From contig NZ_CP064030.1 of assembly GCF_016865235.1 (NCBI RefSeq), positions 372,001 through 436,000 on the forward strand: a DNA stretch of 64,000 bases. The letters run 5' to 3'. Below the pieces are notes generated by a model. It ran no database searches. It had not been told where the DNA came from and worked only from the letters and a program-made list of their open reading frames with translations. Shown piece after piece: positions 26,122 through 34,963 of this stretch. The first letter of the stretch is position 1, and each line of letters opens with the position of its first letter. A program made the position numbers and the translations under genes. The DNA is from Dyella caseinilytica. GTDB taxonomy: Bacteria > Pseudomonadota > Gammaproteobacteria > Xanthomonadales > Rhodanobacteraceae.

Positions 26122-28497
26122 ATGAGAACACGGCGTAATCTGGCAATAGGCGGTCTGTTTTTAGTCGCCACCTTATCCATCCAGGCAGGATCTCCCGACA
26201 CCGGCGGCACCGGATTCCAGCTCGAACATGTCGATGAGCACGGCATGGTGCTGGTCCATGGCAAGGACCGCATCATGCTGCGCTTCCTGGCGCCTGATAC
26301 CTTGCAGGTCCACGGTATGCCCGATGGCATCAACACGCCGGCAAGCCTTGTGATGGATCCGCACGCCAGCCATCAGGCGCTTTCGAATCTACACGTCAGT
26401 TCCACTGCGGATGCGGCCACCCTCGGCACCGATGCGCTGACGGTCACCTGGGACAAACACACAGCACGCCTCAACATCGAGGACGGACAGGGGCATGCGC
26501 TGCTGCAGACCGACCCGGCCACGCTGATGGACGGCCATATCGACCTGCAGCATGACGCCGCCGACACGCTCTACGGCATTGGCGGCTACGACGCTTTCGA
26601 GCCTGCAAAGGACGGGGTGATACGCAGCGGGGTGCAAGTCGCCAAGGCGGGTGAGCAGGGTTATCCCGGTGCGCCTTTCGTATGGAGTACCCGCGGCTAT
26701 GGTGTGCTGGTAGACACCATCGGTGCGAAATTCGACCTCGACGGCGGGGCTATTCGGGTCAGCGGTATCAGCCACCCGGATATCAGCTTCGACGTGATCG
26801 CAGGCGCGCCGCCGCAGATCTTCAAAGCATTGTCTACGCTCAGCGGCACGCCGCCGCTGTTTCCGAAATGGGCGATGGGCTTTACCAACAGCCAGTGGGG
26901 CAGCGACCAGCAGGAGTTGCTGGCTATCGTGCACGGTTATCGCGCTCGGCATATCCCGATCGACAACTTCACCTTTGACTTCGACTGGAAGGCCTGGGGT
27001 GACGATAACTACGGGGAGTTCCGCTGGAATGCTACGAAGTTTCCGGATGGTCCCAGTGGCAAGCTGAAACAGACGATGGACGAACTCGGCATGCATATGA
27101 CCGGCATCATGAAGCCGCGTATCCATGTCGACACGGTAGAAGGCCGTTACGCCGAAGCACACGGCTACTGGGCGGCGGGACGTCCGCAGACCACCGATTA
27201 TTTCTCGCTGAAACCCGTGCGCGAAGTGGATTTCGATCAGGCAGCGGTACGTACCTGGTTCTTCAATGCGGACCTCAGGCACTCGTTCGAGACCGGCATC
27301 GTCGGCTGGTGGAATGATGAGGCCGACGATACCAATAGCGACACCCAGTTCCTCAACATGCAGCGCGCGTTGTACGACGGGCAGCGTGCCTTCACGCCTA
27401 TTCGCGTGTGGTCGATCAACCGTGATTTCTACCTCGGCTCGCAGCGCTACGCCTATGGCCTATGGTCTGGCGATATCGACACCGGCTTCGACAGCATGGC
27501 TGCGCAGCGGCAGCGCATGCTTAGCGCGATCGATGTCGGTGAGATGAAGTGGGGCATGGATACCGGTGGCTTCAAAGGCCATCCCGATAACGAGAACTAT
27601 GCGCGCTGGATGCAGTTTGCCGCGTTCGTGCCGATCTTCCGCGTGCATGGCACCCTGGGCGAAAAACGGCAGCCGTGGATGTACGGACCGGTGGCGGAAA
27701 AGGTTGCGACGGACGCAATCCGGCTGCGCTATGCGCTGATCCCGTACATCTACAGCTATGACCGGGCGGCCACGACGGAGGGCGTGGGCGTGGTACGGCC
27801 GCTGTTCTTCGATTATCCGGATGATCCGCAAGTGCGCGACGATGTGGATGCCTGGATGTTCGGCGACGGGCTCCTGGTGGCGCCGGTGGTTGCCAAGGGA
27901 CAGACGCAGAAAGACATCTATCTGCCGGAAGGGCAGTGGATCGATTATTTCAAAGGCACGCTATACCAGGGTGGCCAAACGATTCACTACGCGGTGGACA
28001 GCAAGAACTGGAGCGATATCCCGCTGTTCATTCGCGAAGGTGCGATCATTCCCATGCAGCCGGTCATGGACTATGTCGGCGAGCATCCGGTGACCGAGTT
28101 GTCGGTGGATGCATTTCCCACGGACCACGCCACCTATTTCGATTATTACGACGATGATGGCGCTACGTACGCCTACGAACATGGCGCATTCTTTTCGCAG
28201 CGTCTTGGTTTGCAGCGCACGGCAGAGGGTGTGATTTTCAACACGGACGCGGCCAAGGGCAGTTTCAAGCCCGCGTTGCGGACCTACCTGGTGAAGATTC
28301 ACGGCACTGCCGCGCAGCACGTCAACGCAAACGGTCACGCGGTACGTCCATTCCCGAGCCTGGATGCGCTGAACGCAGCATCCGGCGATGAAGGCTGGGC
28401 CAGTGGCCAGGATCGCTACGGTCCGGTGACATGGGTGAGGCTTGCCGCGGGATCGGCAGCCAAGCTGGTGCTGGATACCGGAAGCACTCAGCACTGA
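26122..28497 (+). CDS. GH31 alpha-glucosidase family protein, exported
   Basis: 791 aa from the ATG at 26122 (MRTRRNLAIGGLFLVATLSI, signal peptide to about QAG), with AAGGA upstream. GH31 architecture: N-terminal beta-sandwich, then the barrel with FPKWAMGFTNSQWGSDQQEL and FTFDFDWKAWG. The catalytic region IVGWWNDEADDTNSD has the putative nucleophile Asp in a variant context. The acid/base region is WGMDTGGFKGHPDNENYARW, followed by distal beta domains. It would trim glucose (or xylose) from alpha-linked oligosaccharides in the periplasm. It follows the GH13 gene with a 144-bp gap. Confidence 0.9.
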   Translation: MRTRRNLAIGGLFLVATLSIQAGSPDTGGTGFQLEHVDEHGMVLVHGKDRIMLRFLAPDTLQVHGMPDGINTPASLVMDPHASHQALSNLHVSSTADAATLGTDALTVTWDKHTARLNIEDGQGHALLQTDPATLMDGHIDLQHDAADTLYGIGGYDAFEPAKDGVIRSGVQVAKAGEQGYPGAPFVWSTRGYGVLVDTIGAKFDLDGGAIRVSGISHPDISFDVIAGAPPQIFKALSTLSGTPPLFPKWAMGFTNSQWGSDQQELLAIVHGYRARHIPIDNFTFDFDWKAWGDDNYGEFRWNATKFPDGPSGKLKQTMDELGMHMTGIMKPRIHVDTVEGRYAEAHGYWAAGRPQTTDYFSLKPVREVDFDQAAVRTWFFNADLRHSFETGIVGWWNDEADDTNSDTQFLNMQRALYDGQRAFTPIRVWSINRDFYLGSQRYAYGLWSGDIDTGFDSMAAQRQRMLSAIDVGEMKWGMDTGGFKGHPDNENYARWMQFAAFVPIFRVHGTLGEKRQPWMYGPVAEKVATDAIRLRYALIPYIYSYDRAATTEGVGVVRPLFFDYPDDPQVRDDVDAWMFGDGLLVAPVVAKGQTQKDIYLPEGQWIDYFKGTLYQGGQTIHYAVDSKNWSDIPLFIREGAIIPMQPVMDYVGEHPVTELSVDAFPTDHATYFDYYDDDGATYAYEHGAFFSQRLGLQRTAEGVIFNTDAAKGSFKPALRTYLVKIHGTAAQHVNANGHAVRPFPSLDALNAASGDEGWASGQDRYGPVTWVRLAAGSAAKLVLDTGSTQH

Positions 28498-28526
28498 CAG
28501 GCGCACACCGTGGCGGCGGACCATGC

Positions 28527-28542
28527 ATGAATACGTATGCAT
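28527..28542 (+). promoter_or_regulatory. LacI-type operator 3 (glycosidase-transporter pair)
   Basis: The sequence atgaatacgtatgcat lies 149 bp upstream of the six-hairpin glycosidase start and 30 bp after the GH31 stop. It is identical to operator 2 including the following 'ga'. Its presence indicates a separate promoter for the downstream pair. Confidence 0.75.
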
Positions 28543-28690
28543 GACGCTGCCACGGAAGGGCGACTTGCCTACCATGCATCACCACCCGCGCGGGTCGGGC
28601 TTGGGCATGCTGCGGCTGCAGCGTGTGTGTTGCCCGACGTCGTGACATAACCCAGAGGGTTGGGTGGGTGTATCCAAAGGTGGAGTGCGC

Positions 28691-30865
28691 ATGCTGAGTG
28701 TGGTGATGATGGCAGCCCTGGCCGCCGGGGCAGACACCTGGTCGAACCAGATTCCCTGGCGCAACGAACAAGCGCGCATGACGGCGCAGGCGAACGGACA
28801 TTTCACGCTGACCGGTCCCTTCGGTACGCGGGATATCGGTGCGCAACGCATGCAGGCAGACACCGCCAGTCCGATGTTCGATGGATTGTTTGCCCTGGCG
28901 CAGGATGAACTCACGCAGGATTCGGTGACAACCATCCGCGACGGTGCGTTCGATCATGGCCAGCCCATTCCCTGCACCTGCTTTCAGACCGGCGCCAAGT
29001 GGCCGTACGTGTGGACGCGTGATCTGTCTTATTCGATCGACCTGGGGTTGTGGAAATTCGATCCGCTGCGTGCCCGCAATGGTCTGAATTTCAAATTGTC
29101 CGGCGTGCGCGATTCTTCGTTGCCTCCTGGCTTGTATGTGATGCAGGACACCGGATCAGGCGGAAGCTGGCCGATCAGTACCGATCGCATCGTGTGGTTT
29201 CTTGGTGCCCAGCATCTGCTGGACGACAAAGCATTTGCCGAAGACGTCTATCGCGCGCTCAACGACACGCTGGCGCAGGATCGCGAATACGTATTTGATC
29301 CTGATTTTGGTTTGTATCGCGGAGAGACTTCGTTTCTGGATTGGCGTCAGCAAACCTATCCGGCGTGGACGACGGACAATGTTGTTTTCATTGCGCAGTC
29401 GTACGCACTATCGACCAATGTGCTGCATTACCAGGCCTTGCAGCTCGCCTCGCGGCTGGCTGGTGAACACGGTGACGCGGCAAGGTCAAAAGGTTATGCG
29501 GAGCAGGCGGCGTCGCTAAAGGCAGCGGTCAATGCGCGTTTCTGGCGTGCGGATCGCGGCATGTACATGAGCTACATCGGCGGCGATGGCACGCCTTATG
29601 ACACCTACGACCTGCTCGGTACGGCACTGGCCATTACCAGCGGTGTGGCCGACGGCGATCGCGCGCGCGAAGCGCTGGCGCACTATCCGACCTGGACGAC
29701 TGGCAGTCCGGTGATCTGGCCCGAACGCGCTGATCAGCCGATCTATCACAACCGTGCCATCTGGCCGTTCGTCAGCGCGTATGCCTTGCGCGCAGCGCGA
29801 GAAGTCAACGATCCCAATCGCATTGCGCACGAATTGCGCTCGGTGATGCGCGGCGCAGCCTTGTCCGGCTCCAACATGGAGAACTATGAGCTGCTCACGC
29901 AATCCACGCATGTCGACGACGGCAAGCTCAGCGGCCCGGTGGTGGATTCGCCTCGTCAGTTGTGGTCGGTAGCGGCGTATCTGGATGTGGTGAGCGAAGG
30001 CGTGTTCGGCCTCACCGATGATGGCCGGGTGGAGCCCAAGCTTCCGGTGTCCCTGGTACCCATGCTGTTCGGTGACCAAGACAGCATCAGCCTGCAGATG
30101 CCGGATCGCCGTATTACCTTGCTGCGCCCCCGCAAACTGACGGGCAACTTGCTTGTCGCCGAGAAGACCAGCCAGCGCAATGCAGAAACCGTAGTGACAT
30201 TGAAGGCCATCAATGCGCCTGCCATGCCATTGCCCGTCGATGCGCCGCTCTACGCGCCTGCTGCACCTGCTGCGCCGACCGTGACCGCTGACAGTCGCGG
30301 CTGGCGGGTGCAAGTCGATGGCAAAGTGGTGCTTTATGCCGACGGCCAGCGTATCGGCGATGTCGATGGCAGTACCTATATCGCGCAAGGGGGCATGCCG
30401 CCCTGTGTCAGCGCCACGCGCAAAGGTAAGCAGGGGATCGAATCGCTGCATAGCGCCGTTGTGTGCGCGGGGGATCCGACGGCTATCGGGGATGATTGGC
30501 CGCGCCCATGGACGGTGCCGTCGACAGGGCGTTATCGCGTTGCGCTTCGGTACGAGAACAACCACGGACCGATCGAGACGGGCGTTACCGCTGCCGTCAA
30601 GATGCTGGTGATGGACTGCGACGACAACACGTCGCAACGCGTACCGATCGTGATGCCGCATAGCCTCGGCGATCAGTTGTCGACCTACGGCATCGTGACC
30701 GTGAAGGCTGGAGCAAAGTGCCGCTTTACGCTGCAGCAAGGCTTCAATATGAGCGACCTGAGCCACTTTGCGCATTACACCGGCGGCAAAGGCGGCGTCG
30801 ATGGACCGCTCAATGACGCCCGTGTCGGCGACCTGCTGATCGCGCCGACAACGAGGACGCCATGA
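28691..30865 (+). CDS. Six-hairpin ((alpha/alpha)6-barrel) glycosidase-like protein, exported
   Basis: 724 aa from the ATG at 28691, with GGTGGAG upstream. A GTG at 28664 is an alternative start. A short signal-like N-terminus (MLSVVMMAALAAG-ADTW) is followed by a helical barrel with KWPYVWTRDLSYSIDLGL, FGLYRGETSFLDWRQQTYPA and TGSPVIWPERADQPIYHNRA. Acidic residues in these segments resemble the catalytic carboxylates of MGH1/GH63-like enzymes. A C-terminal beta region (about 560-724) has carbohydrate-binding-like character. The substrate is probably an alpha-glucan branch. Its last codons overlap the transporter start by ATGA. Confidence 0.75.
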   Translation: MLSVVMMAALAAGADTWSNQIPWRNEQARMTAQANGHFTLTGPFGTRDIGAQRMQADTASPMFDGLFALAQDELTQDSVTTIRDGAFDHGQPIPCTCFQTGAKWPYVWTRDLSYSIDLGLWKFDPLRARNGLNFKLSGVRDSSLPPGLYVMQDTGSGGSWPISTDRIVWFLGAQHLLDDKAFAEDVYRALNDTLAQDREYVFDPDFGLYRGETSFLDWRQQTYPAWTTDNVVFIAQSYALSTNVLHYQALQLASRLAGEHGDAARSKGYAEQAASLKAAVNARFWRADRGMYMSYIGGDGTPYDTYDLLGTALAITSGVADGDRAREALAHYPTWTTGSPVIWPERADQPIYHNRAIWPFVSAYALRAAREVNDPNRIAHELRSVMRGAALSGSNMENYELLTQSTHVDDGKLSGPVVDSPRQLWSVAAYLDVVSEGVFGLTDDGRVEPKLPVSLVPMLFGDQDSISLQMPDRRITLLRPRKLTGNLLVAEKTSQRNAETVVTLKAINAPAMPLPVDAPLYAPAAPAAPTVTADSRGWRVQVDGKVVLYADGQRIGDVDGSTYIAQGGMPPCVSATRKGKQGIESLHSAVVCAGDPTAIGDDWPRPWTVPSTGRYRVALRYENNHGPIETGVTAAVKMLVMDCDDNTSQRVPIVMPHSLGDQLSTYGIVTVKAGAKCRFTLQQGFNMSDLSHFAHYTGGKGGVDGPLNDARVGDLLIAPTTRTP

Positions 30866-32334
30866 CACGCAAGCCTGCGCTTTCGTTCTGGCAGATCTGG
30901 AATATGTGCTTTGGCTTCCTGGGTATCCAGTTCGCCTTTGCTTTGCAGAACGCCAATGTCAGCCGCATCTTCCAGACGCTTGGCGCTGCCGTCGGCGACA
31001 TCCCTGTATTGTGGATCGCGGCACCGCTGACGGGGCTGATCGTGCAACCGCTGATCGGTTACGCGTCGGACCGCACCTGGGGCAGGTTGGGGCGCCGCCG
31101 TCCGTATTTTCTGGCTGGCGCGTTGCTGACCACGTTGGCGCTGTTGTGGATGCCAAACTCGCAAGCGTTATGGGTTGCTGCAACGTTGCTGTGGATGATG
31201 GATGCGTCCATCAACGTATCGATGGAACCTTTCCGCGCCTTTGTCGGCGATCAATTGCCGACGACACAGCGGCCGCTCGGCTACGCCATGCAGAGCTTTT
31301 TCATCGGTGTGGGCGCGGTCGTCGCTTCGTTGCTTCCTTATCTGCTCGCGCATTTTGGTGTAAGCAACGTCGCAGGTCCCGGCGGCATTCCCGATACGGT
31401 GCGCGATGCGTTTTATATCGGTGGCGCAGTACTGCTTGGCTCCGTGCTTTGGACGGTATGCTCGACGCGCGAATACCCACCGGACCAGCTGCGCACATTC
31501 GATGATGCCGTGGTTCACACCGATGCAGCAGTGAATCGTTCGGGCGCGCTGAAGCACGGCGTGCTATGGCTGCTGGTCGGCCTCATCGGTGTTTTTCTGG
31601 TGTATGGCTACCATCTTGAGCACGAGCTCTATCTGCTGGCAGGCGGTGTGATGGCTTTTGGCCTATCGCAACTTTGGCTCGGCGTAACCCGGCAAAAGGG
31701 CATGTTCGCCCAGGTGATGACGGATCTGCACACTATGCCGCCGGCGATGCGGCGCTTGGCGTGGGTGCAATTCTTCTCCTGGTTTGCGATGTTTGCCATG
31801 TGGATCTACACCACGGCAGGCGTGGCGCAGGTGCACTTCAGCAGCACCGATCCGCACTCGGCGGCCTACAACAATGGCGCGAACTGGGTGGGCGTGCTCT
31901 TTGCGGCCTACAACGGTTTTGCGGCGCTGGCCGCGTTGGTGATTCCGTTGATGGTGCGCCGCTGGGGCCTTCGCATCAGCCATCTGATCAACCTGTGGCT
32001 GGGTGGCGCGGGCCTGGTGGCCTTCCTGCTGATCCGCGATCCGGATTGGCTGTTGCTGCCTATGGTGGGTGTGGGTTTTGCCTGGGCTTCCATTCTCTCG
32101 CTGCCCTATGCGCTGCTGTCAGACAACTTGCCGGCGGAGAAGATGGGTGTGTACATGGGCATCTTCAATTTCTTCATCGTGATTCCGCAGTTGCTCGCTG
32201 CCAGCGTGTTAGGTGTGCTGTTGCGGGTGTTTTTTCATGGGCAGCCGATTTATGCGTTGGTGCTGGGTGGGGTAAGTTTGTTGGTGGCGGGGTTGAGTGT
32301 TTTGCGAGTCAGTGAGCCCGCTGGCGAAGGTTGA
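30862..32334 (+). CDS. MFS sugar transporter, SLC45/maltose-type
   Basis: 490 aa with about 12 membrane helices. The N-terminus (FWQIWNMCFGFLGIQFAFAL QNANVSRIF), the loop GYASDRTWGRLGRRRPYFLA and MEPFRAFVGDQLPTTQR match the GPH/SLC45-like transporters that carry sucrose or maltose in Caulobacter and Xanthomonas loci. It overlaps the glycosidase stop by four bases (ATGA), implying coupled translation. It is the likely inner-membrane importer feeding the cytoplasmic alpha-glucosidase. Confidence 0.88.
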   Translation: MTRKPALSFWQIWNMCFGFLGIQFAFALQNANVSRIFQTLGAAVGDIPVLWIAAPLTGLIVQPLIGYASDRTWGRLGRRRPYFLAGALLTTLALLWMPNSQALWVAATLLWMMDASINVSMEPFRAFVGDQLPTTQRPLGYAMQSFFIGVGAVVASLLPYLLAHFGVSNVAGPGGIPDTVRDAFYIGGAVLLGSVLWTVCSTREYPPDQLRTFDDAVVHTDAAVNRSGALKHGVLWLLVGLIGVFLVYGYHLEHELYLLAGGVMAFGLSQLWLGVTRQKGMFAQVMTDLHTMPPAMRRLAWVQFFSWFAMFAMWIYTTAGVAQVHFSSTDPHSAAYNNGANWVGVLFAAYNGFAALAALVIPLMVRRWGLRISHLINLWLGGAGLVAFLLIRDPDWLLLPMVGVGFAWASILSLPYALLSDNLPAEKMGVYMGIFNFFIVIPQLLAASVLGVLLRVFFHGQPIYALVLGGVSLLVAGLSVLRVSEPAGEG

Positions 32335-32498
32335 TATACGCATGTGGTGAGTTGAGTTGGCGCAATGTAGCCAGATGTGTTTGGTCGCTTCGTTGTGCAT
32401 TTCGCAGGCAATGTCCCAACCTACGACATGCAAAACCGAAAGCGGAGCACGCACGAAATGCGCAGCTCGCTCACACCGAGCGAGCCACAACCTAATCA

Positions 32499-33776
32499 TT
32501 ACGCCGAGTCTGAAGCCTGCGCACAAGCCGCAGCACGTTGCTGCAGTAAATGCCGTTCCCTCGCATTGCGTGCCAGCGACGCAGCACGCTCGAATTCGCT
32601 ACGTGCCTCGTCATGGCGTTGCAGGCGGCTCAACAAATCGCCACGCACGCTGGGTAGCAAGTGATAGTTGCGTAGCAGCGGTTCGTCGGCGAGTGCATCA
32701 ACCAACGCGAGACCTTCGGCTGGGCCAGAGGCCATCGCAACAGCGACAGCCCGGTTTAGTTCGACCACGGGCGAAGGCATGATGCTGGCAAGTCCGGCAT
32801 AGAGCGCGGCGATACGTGCCCAGTCGGTTTCTTCCACGACGCGTGCGCGCGCGTGACAGGCTGCTATGGCTGCTTGCAGGGCATAGGGGCCATTGGCGCC
32901 GCCGAGTCGTCCGATGCGATCCAGCGCGGCCAGTCCACGCCGGATCAGCAATGGATCCCAGCGGCTGCGGTCTTGGTCTGGTAACAGGATGGGTTCGCCT
33001 GTCGGCGTGGTGCGTGCACGCAGGCGTGAGGCTTGGATTTCCATCAGCGCCAGCAGTCCGAGCACTTCGGGTTCCAGCGGCGCGAGGCCGGCGAGTATGC
33101 GTCCAAGACGCATGGCTTCGCTGCATAGCTCAGGCCGCATCCAGTCGTCACCGGATGTAGCGGCGTAGCCTTCGTTGAAGATCAGATAGATGACTTCCAG
33201 CACCGACGCGAGCCGTTCGTCGCGTTCTTCGCCGCGCGGTACCTCGAACGGGATCTGCTTGTCGGCCAACATGCGCTTGGCGCGAACGATGCGTTGCGCG
33301 ATGGTGGGTTCGGGAACGAGAAAGGCGCGCGCGATTTCATCCGTGGTGAGGCCGCCGAGCAGGCGCAGCGTCAACGCCGCGCGTGCTTCGGCAGAAAGTA
33401 CCGGATGGCAGGCGGTGAAGATCAGTCGCAGCAGATCGTCGCCAATGTCGTCATCGAGCATGGTTTCCAGCTCCAGCCGTTCATCCGTGGCTTCGAACTC
33501 CGGTTCGTGGGCAAGGGCTTCATGCTTACGTTCGATCAGTTTCTTGCGGCGCAACTGGTCGATGGCGCGGTGCTTGGCTGCGGTCATCAACCAGGCGCCG
33601 GGATTGTCCGGGATGCCGTTCTCGGGCCAGCGCTCCAGGGCGGCGACTAGCGCATCCTGCGCCAGTTCCTCGGCCAGCCCCACGTCGCGCACCATGCGTG
33701 CGAGACCAGCGATAAGCCGTGCCGATTCGATGCGCCAGACTGCGTCGATCGCGCGATGGATGTCGGGAGCCGTCAT
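32499..33776 (-). CDS. ECF sigma factor with C-terminal helical repeat extension (ECF42-like)
   Basis: 425 aa. Sigma2 is around residues 10-80 (AEELAQDALVAALERWPENG, NPGAWLMTAAKHRAIDQLRR) and sigma4 around 115-165 (LTTDEIARAFLVPEPTIAQR). A long C-terminal extension (about 185-425) of TPR-like helices follows, typical of the ECF group paired with DGPF proteins. No anti-sigma gene is present. In this group the extension is believed to control activity. It is the last gene of a three-gene minus-strand operon with DGPF and VOC proteins. Confidence 0.9.
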   Translation of the reverse strand: MTAPDIHRAIDAVWRIESARLIAGLARMVRDVGLAEELAQDALVAALERWPENGIPDNPGAWLMTAAKHRAIDQLRRKKLIERKHEALAHEPEFEATDERLELETMLDDDIGDDLLRLIFTACHPVLSAEARAALTLRLLGGLTTDEIARAFLVPEPTIAQRIVRAKRMLADKQIPFEVPRGEERDERLASVLEVIYLIFNEGYAATSGDDWMRPELCSEAMRLGRILAGLAPLEPEVLGLLALMEIQASRLRARTTPTGEPILLPDQDRSRWDPLLIRRGLAALDRIGRLGGANGPYALQAAIAACHARARVVEETDWARIAALYAGLASIMPSPVVELNRAVAVAMASGPAEGLALVDALADEPLLRNYHLLPSVRGDLLSRLQRHDEARSEFERAASLARNARERHLLQQRAAACAQASDSA

Positions 33777-33828
33777 GGCGATCGATCACAGCACTTGCCC
33801 GCACGCGACGCAAGCGACAAAGGTCCCA

Positions 33829-34242
33829 TCAGGCGGCCGTCTGCCGCGGATCCTGGAAGCCTTCCGCTGCTTCCTGCACATCGGCCGGAAAATCGGCCAT
33901 CTCGAACACCTGGCGTATTTCGATGGTGTCGCCTGGCGAGAACGGACAGCGCGATGCCCAGGCGACGGCTTCGTCGCGCGAGCTGACATCGATCATCCAA
34001 TAGCCGCCGACCACTTCCTTGGCTTCGGCGAAGGGACCATCGGCAACTTTCACCTTGCCTTGCTCCAGATTGACGCGCACCCCGGCTGATGGTGGGTGCA
34101 GTCCATCGAGCGCCAGCAAGACGCCAGCTTCCTGCAGCGATTTGTTGAAGCGCATCATTTTTGCAACGGCTTCGGCGCTGGGCCTGGCATCGGGTGCGGC
34201 GGTGCATTGGCCGGCAGGCAACATCAACATCATAAATCGCAT
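33829..34242 (-). CDS. YciI/DGPF-domain protein
   Basis: 137 aa, with AGGAGAG upstream of the ATG. The signature KVADGPFAEAKEVVGGYWMI is the DGPF motif of YCII-related proteins. The N-terminal RFMMLMLPAG strand and C-terminal IEIRQVFEMADF fit the ferredoxin-like fold. Such proteins are the standard neighbours of ECF42-type sigma factors, and the sigma gene starts 52 bases after its stop. Biochemical role is not established. Confidence 0.88.
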   Translation of the reverse strand: MRFMMLMLPAGQCTAAPDARPSAEAVAKMMRFNKSLQEAGVLLALDGLHPPSAGVRVNLEQGKVKVADGPFAEAKEVVGGYWMIDVSSRDEAVAWASRCPFSPGDTIEIRQVFEMADFPADVQEAAEGFQDPRQTAA

Positions 34243-34271
34243 GGTGGGCTCTCCTGTTCGTGCGCGCGCTG

Positions 34272-34679
34272 TTACTGCGGAATAATGACCATCCAGTTGA
34301 TGCCGAATCGATCAGCCACCATGCCAAAATACGGTGAAAAGAACGTCTTGGTCAGCGCGCAATGCACTTGGCCGCCATCGGCCAGCGCCGCAAACACGCG
34401 ATCGGCCTCAGCGACATCCTTGACGGTGAGCGAGAGCGAAAAGCCCTGGAATTTGACGTCGGGATTAACGCAATCATCCGACGCCATCATCACGGAATCA
34501 CCGACGGTGAAGTTGCAGTACATGATGTGCTCGCCGTTCGCCTTGGCTGCCATGCTGTCGCCTGGTGGCGCTTCCTTGTAGCGCATCTGCATGTTGAGCT
34601 TTGCATCCAGATGCTTCTGGTAATACTGGATAGCTTCTTCGCAGCGACCGTTGAAGAACAGATAAGGCTGAACGTACAT
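34272..34679 (-). CDS. VOC-family protein, PhnB/glyoxalase-like
   Basis: 135 aa, strong Shine-Dalgarno (GGAGGAAG). It begins MYVQPYLFFNGRCEEAIQYY, then AKANGEHIMYCNFTVGDSVM and ends DRFGINWMVIIPQ, the pattern of the PhnB-like VOC subfamily often mis-named 3-demethylubiquinone methyltransferase. It is probably the first gene of the VOC-DGPF-ECF operon, 29 bases ahead of the DGPF gene. The substrate is unknown. Confidence 0.85.
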   Translation of the reverse strand: MYVQPYLFFNGRCEEAIQYYQKHLDAKLNMQMRYKEAPPGDSMAAKANGEHIMYCNFTVGDSVMMASDDCVNPDVKFQGFSLSLTVKDVAEADRVFAALADGGQVHCALTKTFFSPYFGMVADRFGINWMVIIPQ

Positions 34680-34963
34680 GGTCTTCCTCCATGAGGGTGA
34701 TGACGGTGTGAATTCGGATGGAGAACGTGCTTTTCTGGTTCTCTGATGGGACGACGAAGCACATGTCCGTAAATCGACACATGGTAGAGATGTCAGCCGG
34801 GCGGGTTAGTTTCCTAGGGCGGGTCATCGGTGTCGCCCGCACAATGGTTCGACCCCCGCCGGTCATGACGAAGGGGCTTCCGTGAAGGAACTGGCGCGAA
34901 CCAAAGGTTCGATCGAATCGAGGCCGCGGGAAGCTGCAAGGGGCGGCGGGCTAGCGCGGCTCT

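Noticed and set aside
29284..29297. gaatacgtattt inside the glycosidase coding sequence, similar to the LacI operator
   Set aside because: It shares only the short aatacgtat core, lies within a gene far from a start, and is expected by chance.
29516..30868. 450-codon frame antisense to the six-hairpin glycosidase
   Set aside because: Shadow frame with Arg/His-rich composition. The sense product is in a coherent operon.
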